Shown: positions 24,698 to 33,890 of the stretch, in pieces | Position numbering within the stretch: position 1 is the first letter of the stretch | Layout of the letters: each line of letters starts with the position of its first letter | Assembly (NCBI RefSeq): GCF_021044795.1 | Contig: NZ_JAJNOP010000018.1 | Length of the DNA stretch: 42,016 nucleotides | Strand: one strand, 5' to 3' | Source: Acidaminococcus hominis | GTDB lineage: Bacteria; Bacillota; Negativicutes; Acidaminococcales; Acidaminococcaceae | Notes under the pieces: generated by a model | Seen by the model: only the letters and a program-made list of their open reading frames with translations | Told to the model about the DNA's origin: nothing | Databases searched by the model: none | Made by a program: the position numbers and the translations under genes

Positions 24698-25330
24698 GTG
24701 TGAAATCGTGGGATGAGTGGGGGGCTGACAGGTATTGCTGAAGAAAAAAGGAGAACGTGCTACGCTTTCTACAAAAGCGTAGAGGTGTTTTTCAGAATAG
24801 ATGGCGGCGCTAGCGCCGCAGAAGGAGCCTTCCCCACCCAGGGGCCTATGAATTATTGGAGTGGCCCGTCCCTCCCCTTCCTCATAGGCGGGGAGGGCAT
24901 GGGGTAGTGCTGGCCGTTACGAGTGGTGATTTGATAGCTTATGTAGTGGTAATGCTATATTAACGACTAACAATTGACCAGTAGTGGTTTTAGAAGCTTC
25001 CTGCGAGCGTTGCGGCCGCATCCAAACATCCCCAAAAATATCCCAGAGGATGTTTGGTTAATAAGGCCCATGCGATAGCCGTCCAAGGAGCAAGTCCGTC
25101 AGGACGCAGCTGCTTGGAATACGGCGAACCGCTCAGGAAGTGTCGCCATAGGCGACGATAGAAGTTTAATCCAGGTATCATCTTTTAATCAATTATTCGC
25201 GGCCCTTGGCCGCAGTAGGAGCACTCTCTGTATAACCCTCAACGTTCACGGGGAGGGTGTCGCACAACGTGCGACGGGAAGGGCCGGTGCCACCTGCGCC
25301 CGCATGCGTGCGAGGTCAGTTACTTGAACA
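24698..25330. repeat. Mosaic hairpin-repeat region R2
   Basis: Modules in the same order as R1: hairpin CTACGCTTT (24760-24768) / AAAGCGTAG (24774-24782) followed by AGGTGTTTTT; palindrome GCGGCGCTAGCGCCGC (about 24804-24820); a GC-rich hairpin; the TTGATAGCTTATGTAGTGGT block (24931-24976); CCAAACATCC (25022-25031) / GGATGTTTGG (25048-25057); a GATAGC unit with CGTCCAAG (25080-25087) and CTTGG-aat-ACG (25113-25123) before GCGAACC; and the GTGTCGCC / GGCGAC unit (25135-25170). Compared with R1, stems differ on both arms together. Confidence 0.8.
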
Positions 25331-25439
25331 AATCCGCAATAATAATATATTTTGTGCTGCTTAGCTCCTTCCACATTGTGCTCAAAAATAAGTAATTTTA
25401 GAAACGTGGTAGTGCCTTATAGTTGACATCCATCAAGTG
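25331..25439. other. AT-rich spacer
   Basis: No gene or clear signal; it separates two blocks of hairpin modules. Confidence 0.3.
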
Positions 25440-25620
25440 TGAGGGAGGTGGCGCCGGGAGGCGACGAAGAGAGTTTTCAAAGCACATAAATATCAAAAAC
25501 GATATATTTTTCCTTTCATTCCAATATTTGCGGCCCTTGGCCGCTGCCTTCCCAGCCCAACAGCAGTCCCAGGCTGGGAAGGTGGGGCGCCCAGCGCCTC
25601 GGATGGGTGGCCCTAAGGCC
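25440..25620. repeat. Hairpin-module block R2b
   Basis: Contains a GGCGCC / GGCGAC variant of the GTGTCGCC unit (25449-25465), GCGGCC-ctt-GGCCGC (25530-25544), CTTCCCAGCC (25548-25557) / GGCTGGGAAG (25572-25581) around CAGCAGTCCC, then GGGGCGC / GCGCCTC and GGATGGG. The same chain ends region R4 at 41548-41628 with altered, still complementary stems. Confidence 0.75.
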
Positions 25621-25990
25621 GCTCCAGGCCCTCTGCTTGCAGGTCTCTAGCCATCCTTTCAATAGATTTTCTAAAGAATACAAGATATTTTCTCAATTCC
25701 TCGCTGAAACCGTCCAAATCTGCGTCCGTAATAACACCGTCATAGAGAAACCGCATCAGAAAATCAATCATGGTACCCTTGCTGACTTCACATCTGACCC
25801 CAGGATGTTTTTTGTCTTCACGCATTTTTTTCCAAAGGGTCCAAAATTTTGTTGATGCTGGATCCTTTCCTTGCAGGTACTGCGCGTATTCCTGAACCAA
25901 TTTTCCCATATAGGCTTCCTGCCATTTCGGAAGTCTTTCCTGGTAAAGCTTCCAGTCTTTTTTGGTTACTTCATAATACACAGGCTCCAT
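25613..25990 (-). CDS. Uncharacterised 125-residue protein
   Basis: I recognise no named family. The protein is soluble, charged and probably helical (EVTKKDWKLYQERLPKWQEAY, FWTLWKKMREDKK, DFLMRFLYDGVIT, DLDGFSEELRKYL). GGAGGAGCGCTT precedes ATG 25988-25990 at ideal spacing, so it is surely a translated gene. It lies 73 bp after the minus-strand gene upstream and is probably cotranscribed with it. Its 3' end runs into hairpin block R2b. Confidence 0.8.
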   Translation of the reverse strand: MEPVYYEVTKKDWKLYQERLPKWQEAYMGKLVQEYAQYLQGKDPASTKFWTLWKKMREDKKHPGVRCEVSKGTMIDFLMRFLYDGVITDADLDGFSEELRKYLVFFRKSIERMARDLQAEGLERP

Positions 25991-26062
25991 AAGCGCTCCT
26001 CCTTTACCTCAGTCGTCCTCGCCGCGCCGTTCCGTTAAAATCTCGTTCAAATCCCCACAATC

Positions 26063-26605
26063 CTAAGAAGGGGCGTCCCCTATATAGGGCACCGGTCTGG
26101 GAGGTCCCATTTTATACAGCTTGCAGTTCTTTGGCCCATAGCAAAAGCTCTCGAACCGGAATTTTTGGGAAACGCCCCAATCGTATTCAATGGCAACATT
26201 GGCCATACAAGCCCATTTGCAGGTGACGCATTTGCTGCCCCACCGTCTTTTGTCCAGCAGGCGGCAGCCGCGCCAGGCATAGACTTCCAAAGCAGGGACC
26301 TCTCCCACCCAGGGCGAATCCTTTGCTTCATCTACAAAAGCAGCTTCCGCCGTCTTTTTCAGAGCCCCGGCCCGATAGTAGTCGGCATATTCCCACTTGG
26401 GATACTGCTTCGTCCAGGCCGTTCCAGATATTTCATCACCAATATGAAAGCGCAGTCTGTTCTGCTGCCGTTCCGAAATGGCAATGGAAAAATCCCTGGC
26501 CTCACCGTCCGCCTTTCCCGTCAAAAACAGATTATAACCAATCATGCCATGGGTGCGGTTATCCAGCCGATAGCGCCAGACCTTGGAACGGGGCTGCACC
26601 GACAA
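26063..26605 (-). CDS. Uncharacterised cysteine-containing protein, probable 5' frameshift
   Basis: The continuous frame from TTG 26603-26605 encodes 180 residues. The C-terminal half has KCVTCKWACMANVAIEYDW and FRFESFCYGPKNCKLYK, a CX2CX3C pair plus CX5C likely to bind metal. I recall this pattern from conserved hypothetical proteins of Firmicutes. The N-terminal half (FGRILSVQPRSKVWRYRLDN) resembles a small beta-barrel. The TTG lacks a ribosome site. An ATG at 26644-26646 with GGAGG 8 bases upstream is in another frame (MKNEQKKIKFL), and one extra T in the TTTTT run just after AAG would join it to FGRILSVQP. Frameshift or sequencing error is therefore likely. Confidence 0.7.
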   Translation of the reverse strand: MSVQPRSKVWRYRLDNRTHGMIGYNLFLTGKADGEARDFSIAISERQQNRLRFHIGDEISGTAWTKQYPKWEYADYYRAGALKKTAEAAFVDEAKDSPWVGEVPALEVYAWRGCRLLDKRRWGSKCVTCKWACMANVAIEYDWGVSQKFRFESFCYGPKNCKLYKMGPPRPVPYIGDAPS

Positions 26606-26646
26606 AATACGGCCAAAAACTTGATTTTCTTCTGTTCGTTTTTCAT

Positions 26647-27012
26647 AAAAATGCCTCCTTCAGGTGGAGTGCTTTTTGTCACAACCATTATACCCACGAA
26701 GCAATCCCAAAAGCAAACGCTAAAACGTTTGGAGTGTCCAGAAAGCCGGCAGTGGGGGATGCCCCGTGCCAACGCAAAGGGTTCCCAGGCCGCACCTACA
26801 TAACCAAAATACGTACTTCACACACGTACAACAATCCTTATTTCGTACCATAAATTTGAGTACTATTACATAAATAATGAATTATATTACAAAACGCTGT
26901 ACATATTATATAGTTATTTCGTATTCGTGAAAAATTCATTACATCATATTCTTTGTTTAATAACATAATGCTTATAAAATATAAAAACAATTAAAATAAA
27001 ACTGAAAAGTCA
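26647..27012. other. AT-rich intergenic region
   Basis: Contains the minus-strand promoter of the cysteine-containing gene and, from about 26810, a very AT-rich stretch upstream of the YadA-type gene with no ORF of note. Such stretches often bind nucleoid proteins, but that is only an inference here. Confidence 0.35.
26687..26716 (-). promoter_or_regulatory. Promoter of the cysteine-containing gene
   Basis: On the minus strand: TTGCTT (26711-26716), 18-bp spacer, TATAAT (26687-26692). The transcript would start near 26680, upstream of the ATG at 26646, which supports that ATG as the original start. Confidence 0.65.
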
Positions 27013-27041
27013 TTGACAATTGTCCTCTAATGGAAGATAAT
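27013..27041 (+). promoter_or_regulatory. Promoter of the YadA-type adhesin gene
   Basis: TTGACA (27013-27018), 17-bp spacer, GATAAT (27036-27041). The palindrome GACAATTGTC (27015-27024) overlaps the -35 and may be an operator. Confidence 0.75.
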
Positions 27042-27103
27042 TTGATACAGAGAACAGTTCTTAATTGTGCTCAAAATGGAATACGAGAAAAGGGGCGAGG
27101 TTT

Positions 27104-30100
27104 ATGAACAAGGCATATCGAGTCATTTGGAGTCGAGTAAAACATTGTTACATCGTTGTCTCCGAACTGGCAAGAAGCCACACGAAAAAATCTGGGAACG
27201 CCAGAGCTGGGGGAAAAAGCATGGCAGCTCTTTGTACGTTCCTATTGCTCAGCAGTGCCGGTGTCGCAGGAGCAGCTGACACCACTGTTGGCGGCGGAGC
27301 AGGTGTGGCCTATGGGACGGGCAGTTCGGCACCCAAAGCGGAAAATGTGGCTATCGGGAAAAATGCCACCATTTCCTACTCTGGCGGCGTTGGGCAGCCA
27401 TCTACAGGCGATATTGTTATCGGTGGTGGTGCACATACCAATAACTATATTGACCAAGGCGGTGGTATCGCAATTGGTGCCAATGCTTTTGTGGAAAATA
27501 TGGTTGGAGGCTTAGAGCGATCTTTTGATTTTAATCAGGCCCAATATGATAGCATCTTTGGCATATCGTATGGATTCCCGAAAGATCCATCAAAAATGGT
27601 AACTGGTGTAGCTATTGGTCAGAATACCTATGCCCGTTCCGGCAGCGTCATGCTTGGTACTCATAATTATAAGGGAGCATTAGGCGACACAGAGGTCGAT
27701 AGTGCAAATGCAAAGGCTGATAATATGTCGTTGTTTTCTACAACGGTAGGTGCCAATAGTTATACAAATGGATTATTTTCTTCCGTAACAGGCTCGTACT
27801 CCATTGCATCTTCTGATTATAGTGGTGGAACTACTAATGCTGTAAAGAATTTTGGCGCGACTATTACAGGTTCTTTAAACAGCATCGAATCGAAAACAGC
27901 ATCCTCCGCTTACTCCGGCATCGCCAGCAGTATTGTTGGTGTGGCCAACAGGGTATACAATTCCAACGGAGCTTTGGTCTTTGGTGCCGGCAATGAAATT
28001 ACCAATTCTGTTACTGATGTATCGGCTTTGGACCTTAATTTTGACAATGCATCGCCCAATGCACTGCGGGATAAGTTGAAAGGCATGCTGAAAGATGCCA
28101 ACGGCGGCGGTTCTACCCTGGCCATTGGCGGCGGCAACACGGCGGATTATACCCTGCTGACCCAGATTTCCGGGGTCAGCAACACCATTACCGGTTCCTC
28201 CAGCACCCCTGCCAAGCTGAACTATATTGCCGGGTTCCAGAATACCATAACAAATGCTTCCAATAATATTGTCATGGGGGACAAGCATACAGTTACGGCA
28301 GAAAACACCATTGCCATCGGTGGTTTGTCCAAGGCTGAAACCCGTTCTGTGGCCAATACCACGTCCCTGGGTTATGATGCCCTGGTCAGCCAGGAGGGCG
28401 GCGTAGCCCTGGGCTACCAGTCCAAGGCGGCGGTAGACAAAGGCGCAGCGGGCTACGACCTGTCCACCAACGCAGCCTCCACCGATACCAGTTCCACCTG
28501 GAAAGCCACCGCAGCGGCCGTTTCTGTGGGCGATGCGGATAACGGCCTTACCCGTCAGATTACCAGCGTGGCAGCCGGCTCCGCCGATACCGATGCGGTA
28601 AACGTAGCCCAGCTGAAAAAAGCCGTAAGTTCCGCTGCTGGTTCTGCCGCCCACTACTATAGCGTAAAGAGCGACGAGCAGGGCGACGGTTCCAACTACA
28701 ACAACGATGGCGCCAAAGGCCGAAACGCACTGGCAGCCGGCGTAAATGCTTCGGCAAAAGGCTTCGAATCGGTAGCCATTGGCTATGGCACTAAGACCAC
28801 CGCAGACAACACCGTGGCCATCGGCAACGGCAGCCAGGCTATCGGCAAGCACGGCGTGGCCATCGGCGACGGTGCCACCGCAGGCTCCCCGGACAGCAAC
28901 TACCTTTTTGGCAACATTGCCATCGGCACCGGAGCCAATTCCGCCGGCGGCGTTGCTATCGGTGATAATTCCAAGGCCGGGAATTACAGCTTGGCAGCTG
29001 GCCTCTATTCGGAAGCCGGCGACCGGGCCGCAGCTGCTGGGTATTCCAACAAAGCCACTGGCCAGTGGTCCTCCGCTTTGGGGGTAGGCAACGAAGCCTC
29101 GGCCCTTTCCTCTACGGCTGTGGGCAATGGCAACAAGGTGTCCGGCCTCAGCTCCGCCGCAGTAGGCGTGAGCAATAACGTAGCCCAAAATAATACCTTC
29201 GTCCTGGGCAGCCGCGTGACCACCACCCAGGCGAACAGCGTGGTCCTTGGAGCTGGTTCCGCCGACCGGGCGGCCACCAGTGAGACCAAGGGGACCATCA
29301 CCCTTTCCGACGGAACCACCCGGGAATATGGGAACTTTGCAGGCACTAGCCCAACTGGCGTGGTCAGCGTAGGAGCTAAAGACAGTGAACGGCAGATCAT
29401 CAACGTGGCAGCCGGAAAGATCAGCGCCGACAGCACCGATGCCGTCAACGGCAGCCAGCTCTACAGCCTGGCCAACGAAGTGGGCAAAAACGCAGACGCC
29501 ATCAAGACCATTAACACCCAGATTACCAACGTCACCGCCGAAGCCGGTAAGCACACCACCGTAAAGGCCGGGGCTAACAAGAACCTGACCGTCACCGAAG
29601 GCACCAATGCTGCCGGCGGCAAGGAATATACTGTGGACCTTTCCGAAAATCTCAATATTGGTGGGCCGGGCAAAGACGGCAAGGACGGTACGGACGGCCA
29701 TATGGGCATTAACGGCAAGGATGGCGTTTCCGGCGTAGGCATCGACGGCAAGGACGGCATCTCCGTCAAGGGCGACAAAGGCGAAGTGGGCATTAACGGC
29801 AACGATGGCATTTCCATCAAAGGCGCAGACGGCAAGGACGCAGTGGCCATTAACGGCAAAGATGGGGTCGGCCATATCGGTCTCACCGGACCTGCCGGGG
29901 ACCAACGGCAAGGATGGCACCAATGCCGTGGATATTTCCGTGAAGAACGGCTATAACGGCCAGGACGGCACAAGCGGCGCTGCCGGAGTAGACGGCAAGG
30001 ACGGTATTACCCGCATCGTTTACGAAGACAAAACTGGAGAACATCAGGTAGCCACCCTGGACGACGGCATGAAGTACGGCGGCGATACCGGAGATGTCAT

Positions 30101-31203
30101 CGCCAAGAAGCTGAACAACCAGGTGAACGTTATCGGCGGTATTACGGACCAGGGAAAACTCACCGCCGCAGATAATATCGGCGTGGTCTCTGACGGCAAA
30201 GACAACCTAAAGGTGCGGCTGGCCAAAGACCTGACAGGTATCACCTCCATCAGCAATGGAGGCAATACCACCATTACCCTGGGCGATAACGAAGTGAACG
30301 TGAACAACGCCAAAATCACCAATGTGAAGAACGGAGACATTTCCGAAGGGTCCAAAGATGTGGTAAACGGCGGCCAGGTCTATAATGTAACGCGGAATTT
30401 AGAACAAAAAATAGACAATTCCGCAGCACAGCTGGGCAGCCGCATCAACAAACTGGGCGACCAGGTAGAACGGGTAGGAGCTGGCGCAGCAGCTCTGGCC
30501 GCACTCCATCCCCAGGACTTTGACCCCGATGACAAATGGGACTTTGCAAGCCGGCTATGGCAATTACAAAGGAGCCAATGCAGTGGCCGTAGGCGCCTTC
30601 TATCGCCCCACCGAAGACGTGATGTTCTCCGTAGGCGGTTCCTTCGCTGGAGGAGAAAACCTGGTGAACGCCGGCGTCACCTTTAAACTGGGCCAGCACA
30701 ACCACGTCACCCGTTCCCGGATAGCCCTGGCCAAAGACGTACTGGAGCTGAAGCAGCTGGTAGCCAAGCAAAGCGCCATAATCCAGCAGCTCATGGCCGG
30801 ACAAACCCCAGCAAGCCCCGCAGCCCAGAACGTTGACTTCCCCGATGTACCTAAAGACCATTGGGCTTATACCTACGTGAAGACCTTGGCCGACAGAGGC
30901 TACCTGAAAGGCTATCCGGACGGCGAATTTAAAGGTAACCGTACGATGACTCGTTATGAATACGCAGCCATCATCTATAGAGCCCTGCAAAACGGCGCCC
31001 CTGTAGATGGCAATATGGGCCGCTCTTTGGGTGAATTTGGCCCCGAAATCCAAAAAGTCGCAGAAGCCGACCACTTCCGGGTAGACCGGGTTTCCGGCAA
31101 AGACAACGACCGGCATAAAATCGAACGCCTCCGGGTCAACGACCAAGACGACAAAGCCCAGCACGTATTCCGGGACGTGTACGGCAGCCAGATTAAAAAA
31201 TAG
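27104..31203 (+). pseudogene. Trimeric autotransporter (YadA-like) with C-terminal SLH domain, two frameshifts
   Basis: Read through two single-base shifts, this would be about 1365 residues. Order: an extended signal peptide (MNKAYRVIWSRVKHCYIVVS...) with cleavage near AGA-AD; YadA-type head repeats (VAIGKNATIS, VAIGDGATAG, and others) from residue 80 to about 780; neck motifs (TDAVNVAQLKKAV, TDAVNGSQLYSLA); a collagen-like GKDGKDG region (about 860-980); a stalk; the membrane anchor (DFA-GYGNYKGANAVAVG... FKLG); a coiled coil; and an SLH domain (DFPDVPKDHWAYTYV ... TRYEYAAIIYRAL). Shift 1 is one extra G in GGGG at 29897-29900; shift 2 is one extra A at 30548-30549. As written, translation ends at 29956. 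ATG 27104 follows AGGGGCGAGG. Confidence 0.85.
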
Positions 31204-31238
31204 AGAAAAAGCTAAGTCAAGTAAGAAAACAAACCCCA

Positions 31239-31278
31239 CGAAAGCGTCAGTTGTTCGAAAGAATAACTGACGCTTTTT
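31239..31278 (+). terminator. Terminator of the YadA-type gene
   Basis: AAAGCGTCAGTT (31241-31252) pairs with AACTGACGCTTT (31264-31275), with an inner TTC/GAA pairing, ending in five Ts. Confidence 0.9.
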
Positions 31279-32740
31279 CACAGGGGGCTGGCGGGTTGTT
31301 GCGGCCAATGGACCTGAAGTGATGTGGTGCCGGGAATCCCCGCTCAGTCAGCCACTAGCGTGGCTGCCAGCTCCCCCCTAGTGGTTCGCGGCTAGCTGCG
31401 CAGCTACGTCCTACGGACTTGCTTTGCAGGCCGCTATCACAGGGGACGCATTAGCCGGCCCGCCTTTGGACCCATGTTATGGCGGACCGGATGCGTCTCC
31501 CAAAGGTTGGAGCCTTTAAATGGACGTGCGGTCAGCGGGGATGGGGGGATGAAAACAAAAATTGCTTCAAGTTGTTGAGGAATCAAGATGGAATATATGG
31601 CAGAACAGGAACCCCAACCAGGTCCTGCTTTAGAACCAGGGCAGGACCGACCTTCCCCTTCTCCAGTGCGTGCCGAGCAACGCACTGGTAAGTGGAAGGC
31701 AATGTGGCGCAAGCGCCACAAAAACATGGATGCGGACGTGCTGGTCGATAGTAGTGGAGATTTGAAAGCTAATGTAGTAATAACCGCTATACTATTGATT
31801 AATAAATGACCAGTGGGGGGTTAGTATGCCTTCTGCAAACGTTGCGGTCGTGTCCAAACAGCGATACGGGTATTCCAAAAGCTGTTTGGTGTATGCGAGC
31901 CATGTGATAGCTGCCTGTGAATCTAGTCTGCAAGACGAAGATGAACAGCTAGCAGCGAACTACTGAGAAGGTGTCGCATTTTCCTTTAAAGCCCCCTTCA
32001 AGCGTTGCGGTCACGTCCAAACAGCGTCACAGGTATTCTAGAAGCTGTTTGGTACACGTGCCCCATGTGATAGCCGTCCAAGAAGCAAGTCCGTAAGGAC
32101 GCTGCTGATTGGAACACGGCGAACCACTAAGGAGGTGGCAGCCACTACCTTCCACGTTTGGGAGTCGCATCCGGTCGTCCACATCAAGGCAGCAATGGAG
32201 GACCGGCTAATGCGACCTCTGTGATAGCATTCCAAGAATCGAGCTCGAAGAGCGAAGATGATTGGTACAATGCGAACCACTCGGGGAAGGGGAACCGCCC
32301 GTAGGGTGGTGGAAAGGGGGCTGACGGAGAAAGTTTCTAATTGTAAGGACGCTGCTGATTGGAACACGGCGAACCACTAAGGAGGTGTCAGCCAAAGGCC
32401 GACGGAGGAAGTTTACTCGGTTTTTCGCGGCCCTTGGCCGCGATTTGCCTTCTCTTTACCTGTTCGCTATGCGAACAGGTAAAGGGGAAGGAAGGCATTG
32501 CCGAAGGCAATGCCAGGATGGGGTTCAAAACCAAGATACCTGTACTACACTCGTTGAGAACGTCGACCAAAAATCCGGTACAGAGTTTTCTACAGCTAGA
32601 GATTGCTTTACGTTCGAGATTTTGACCTAGTTGGACTACCGTCCTTCATGCACTAGCCCCAAAAGGGGATAGCATTTTCCTTTTCAGGGAAAATGCCGCA
32701 ACCGGCAATAGGGGGATTCCCGGCACCAGCACACTTCAGG
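31279..32740. repeat. Mosaic hairpin-repeat region R3
   Basis: The largest block, non-coding. A reverse-oriented GATAGC unit (31380-31460); GGTCCTGC / GCAGGACC (31621-31649); CCAGTGCGT (31663-31671) / ACGCACTGG (31680-31688); TGTGGCGC (31703-31710) / GCGCCACA (31713-31720); the AAGCTAATGTAGTAATA block (31764-31812); CCAAACAGC hairpins at 31854-31889 and 32017-32052; GATAGC units at 31907, 32069 and 32223; a long hairpin GTCGCATCCGGTC / GACCGG-cta-ATGCGAC (32165-32216); and reverse-oriented TTTACCTGTTCGC / GCGAACAGGTAAA (32455-32482). A perfect 45-bp direct repeat lies at 32093-32137 and 32343-32387. Confidence 0.8.
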
Positions 32741-32792
32741 TACATTGGCCGCACCAACTGGTCCGATGTGTTTCCCTCCCTCCAAAACCCTG

Positions 32793-32822
32793 TTGACAAA
32801 TATCCCCTCTTTATAGTATGAT
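32793..32822 (+). promoter_or_regulatory. Promoter of the metQ leader
   Basis: TTGACA (32793-32798), 18-bp spacer, TATGAT (32817-32822), just upstream of the riboswitch. Confidence 0.8.
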
Positions 32823-32841
32823 TTCTTCATAAACTGAATAC

Positions 32842-32979
32842 TTCATCCAGAGCAGCGGAGGGAATTGGCCCTATGAAGCTGCGGCAACCCCCGGAAGGGA
32901 AGGTGCCAAATCCAACGGGAACAACCTGAAAGATGAAACCGCACAAAGGCAGCGTCATCTTTTCAGATGACGTTTTTTT
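32842..32979 (+). promoter_or_regulatory. SAM-I (S-box) riboswitch with expression-platform terminator
   Basis: P1 is TTCATC (32842-32847) with GATGAA (32932-32937). Between them stand the S-box core elements in order: AGAGCAGCGGAGGGA, TGGCCCTATGAAGC, GCGGCAACC, and GGAAGGTGCCAAATCC. The terminator is CGTCATCT (32953-32960) / AGATGACG (32965-32972) followed by seven Ts. TGAAAGATG (32927-32935) can pair with the terminator's left arm as antiterminator. High S-adenosylmethionine should switch off the metQ-M20 operon. Confidence 0.94.
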
Positions 32980-33045
32980 CATACCTTCACGCTAGAAAAA
33001 ACTGTTCTGGTTAAGTCATTCAAAAAAAGAAAGGAAGAGATGTGT

Positions 33046-33876
33046 ATGAAACTGAAAAAAGTATTGCTGGGACTGGTTTCCGTCCTGGCAGCAGCCAGCC
33101 TGCTCACCGGCTGCGGCAACGACAAAACCGCCGACAAGTCTGCGGCACCAGCCGAAAAGAAGACCATTACCGTGGGCATTACCCCCGGCGACTCCGAACA
33201 AATCATGGAAGTAGTAAAGAAGGAAGCTGCCAAACAGGGCCTGAACGTAGAAGTCAAAGTCTTCTCCGACTTCGTGACCCCCGACCAGGCACTGGCCAGC
33301 AAAGAACTGGACCTGAACTCCTACCAGCATGAACCCTTCCTGGTGGCCTTCAACAAAAAGAGCGGCACCAACCTGGTGAGCATCGGCAAGACCTACCTGG
33401 CTCCCCTGCGTCTGTACTCCACCAAAATCAAGAACATCAACGAACTGAAAGATGGGGACAAAATTGGCATTCCCAACGATCCCTCTAACGGCGGCCGTGC
33501 CATCCTGATGCTCAGCAAACTGGGGCTGATCAAAGTAAACCCCAACGTAGCAGCTACCAGCCTGACCGTCAACGACATTACCGACAACCCCAAGCACCTG
33601 CAAATCATCGAACTGGAAGCAGCCCAGCTGCCCCGTTCCCTGGATGATACCGCAGCCAGCATGGTCAACGCCGGTTACGCCAACTCCGCCGGCCTGTCCC
33701 AGGACCTGGCCATTGCCAAAGAAGACAATACCAGCCCCTATGTGAACATCATCGCCGCCCGGGCAGAAGACAAGGATAACCCCACCTACCAAAAATTCGT
33801 GAAGATTTTCCAAAGCCCGGCTGTCAAAGAATATATCGAACAAAACTGCAAGGGCAACTTGATCCCTGCATGGTGA
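33046..33876 (+). CDS. metQ: MetQ-type methionine-binding lipoprotein
   Basis: A 276-residue lipoprotein of the NlpA/MetQ family: signal peptide KLKKVLLGLVSVLAAAS with lipobox LLTGC (Cys23), then TITVGITPGDSEQIMEVVK, LDLNSYQHEPFL (typical MetQ ligand region), GIPNDPSNGGRAILML, and the C-terminal PTYQKFVKIFQSPAVKEYI. It binds methionine for an ABC importer at the cell surface. SAM-I control supports a methionine role. Unusually, metN and metI do not follow; an M20 peptidase does. ATG 33046 is preferred over ATG 33040, since AAGGAAGAG gives better spacing. Confidence 0.92.
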   Translation: MKLKKVLLGLVSVLAAASLLTGCGNDKTADKSAAPAEKKTITVGITPGDSEQIMEVVKKEAAKQGLNVEVKVFSDFVTPDQALASKELDLNSYQHEPFLVAFNKKSGTNLVSIGKTYLAPLRLYSTKIKNINELKDGDKIGIPNDPSNGGRAILMLSKLGLIKVNPNVAATSLTVNDITDNPKHLQIIELEAAQLPRSLDDTAASMVNAGYANSAGLSQDLAIAKEDNTSPYVNIIAARAEDKDNPTYQKFVKIFQSPAVKEYIEQNCKGNLIPAW

Positions 33877-33890
33877 GAAGGTGCTGAAAA

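Noticed and set aside
27875..29923. 682-codon minus-strand frame, and 22863-24461
   Set aside because: Shadows of the repetitive adhesin genes, with no start signals.
29890..30555. Programmed frameshifting in the adhesin gene
   Set aside because: Neither site has a slippery heptamer with a following structure, and two separate +1 events would be needed. Mutation or sequence error is simpler.
31900..32140. Possible tRNA-like structures in the GATAGC units
   Set aside because: There is no T-arm GTTCGA motif, no anticodon stem of the right geometry and no CCA end. The stems vary with compensation, unlike tRNA copies.
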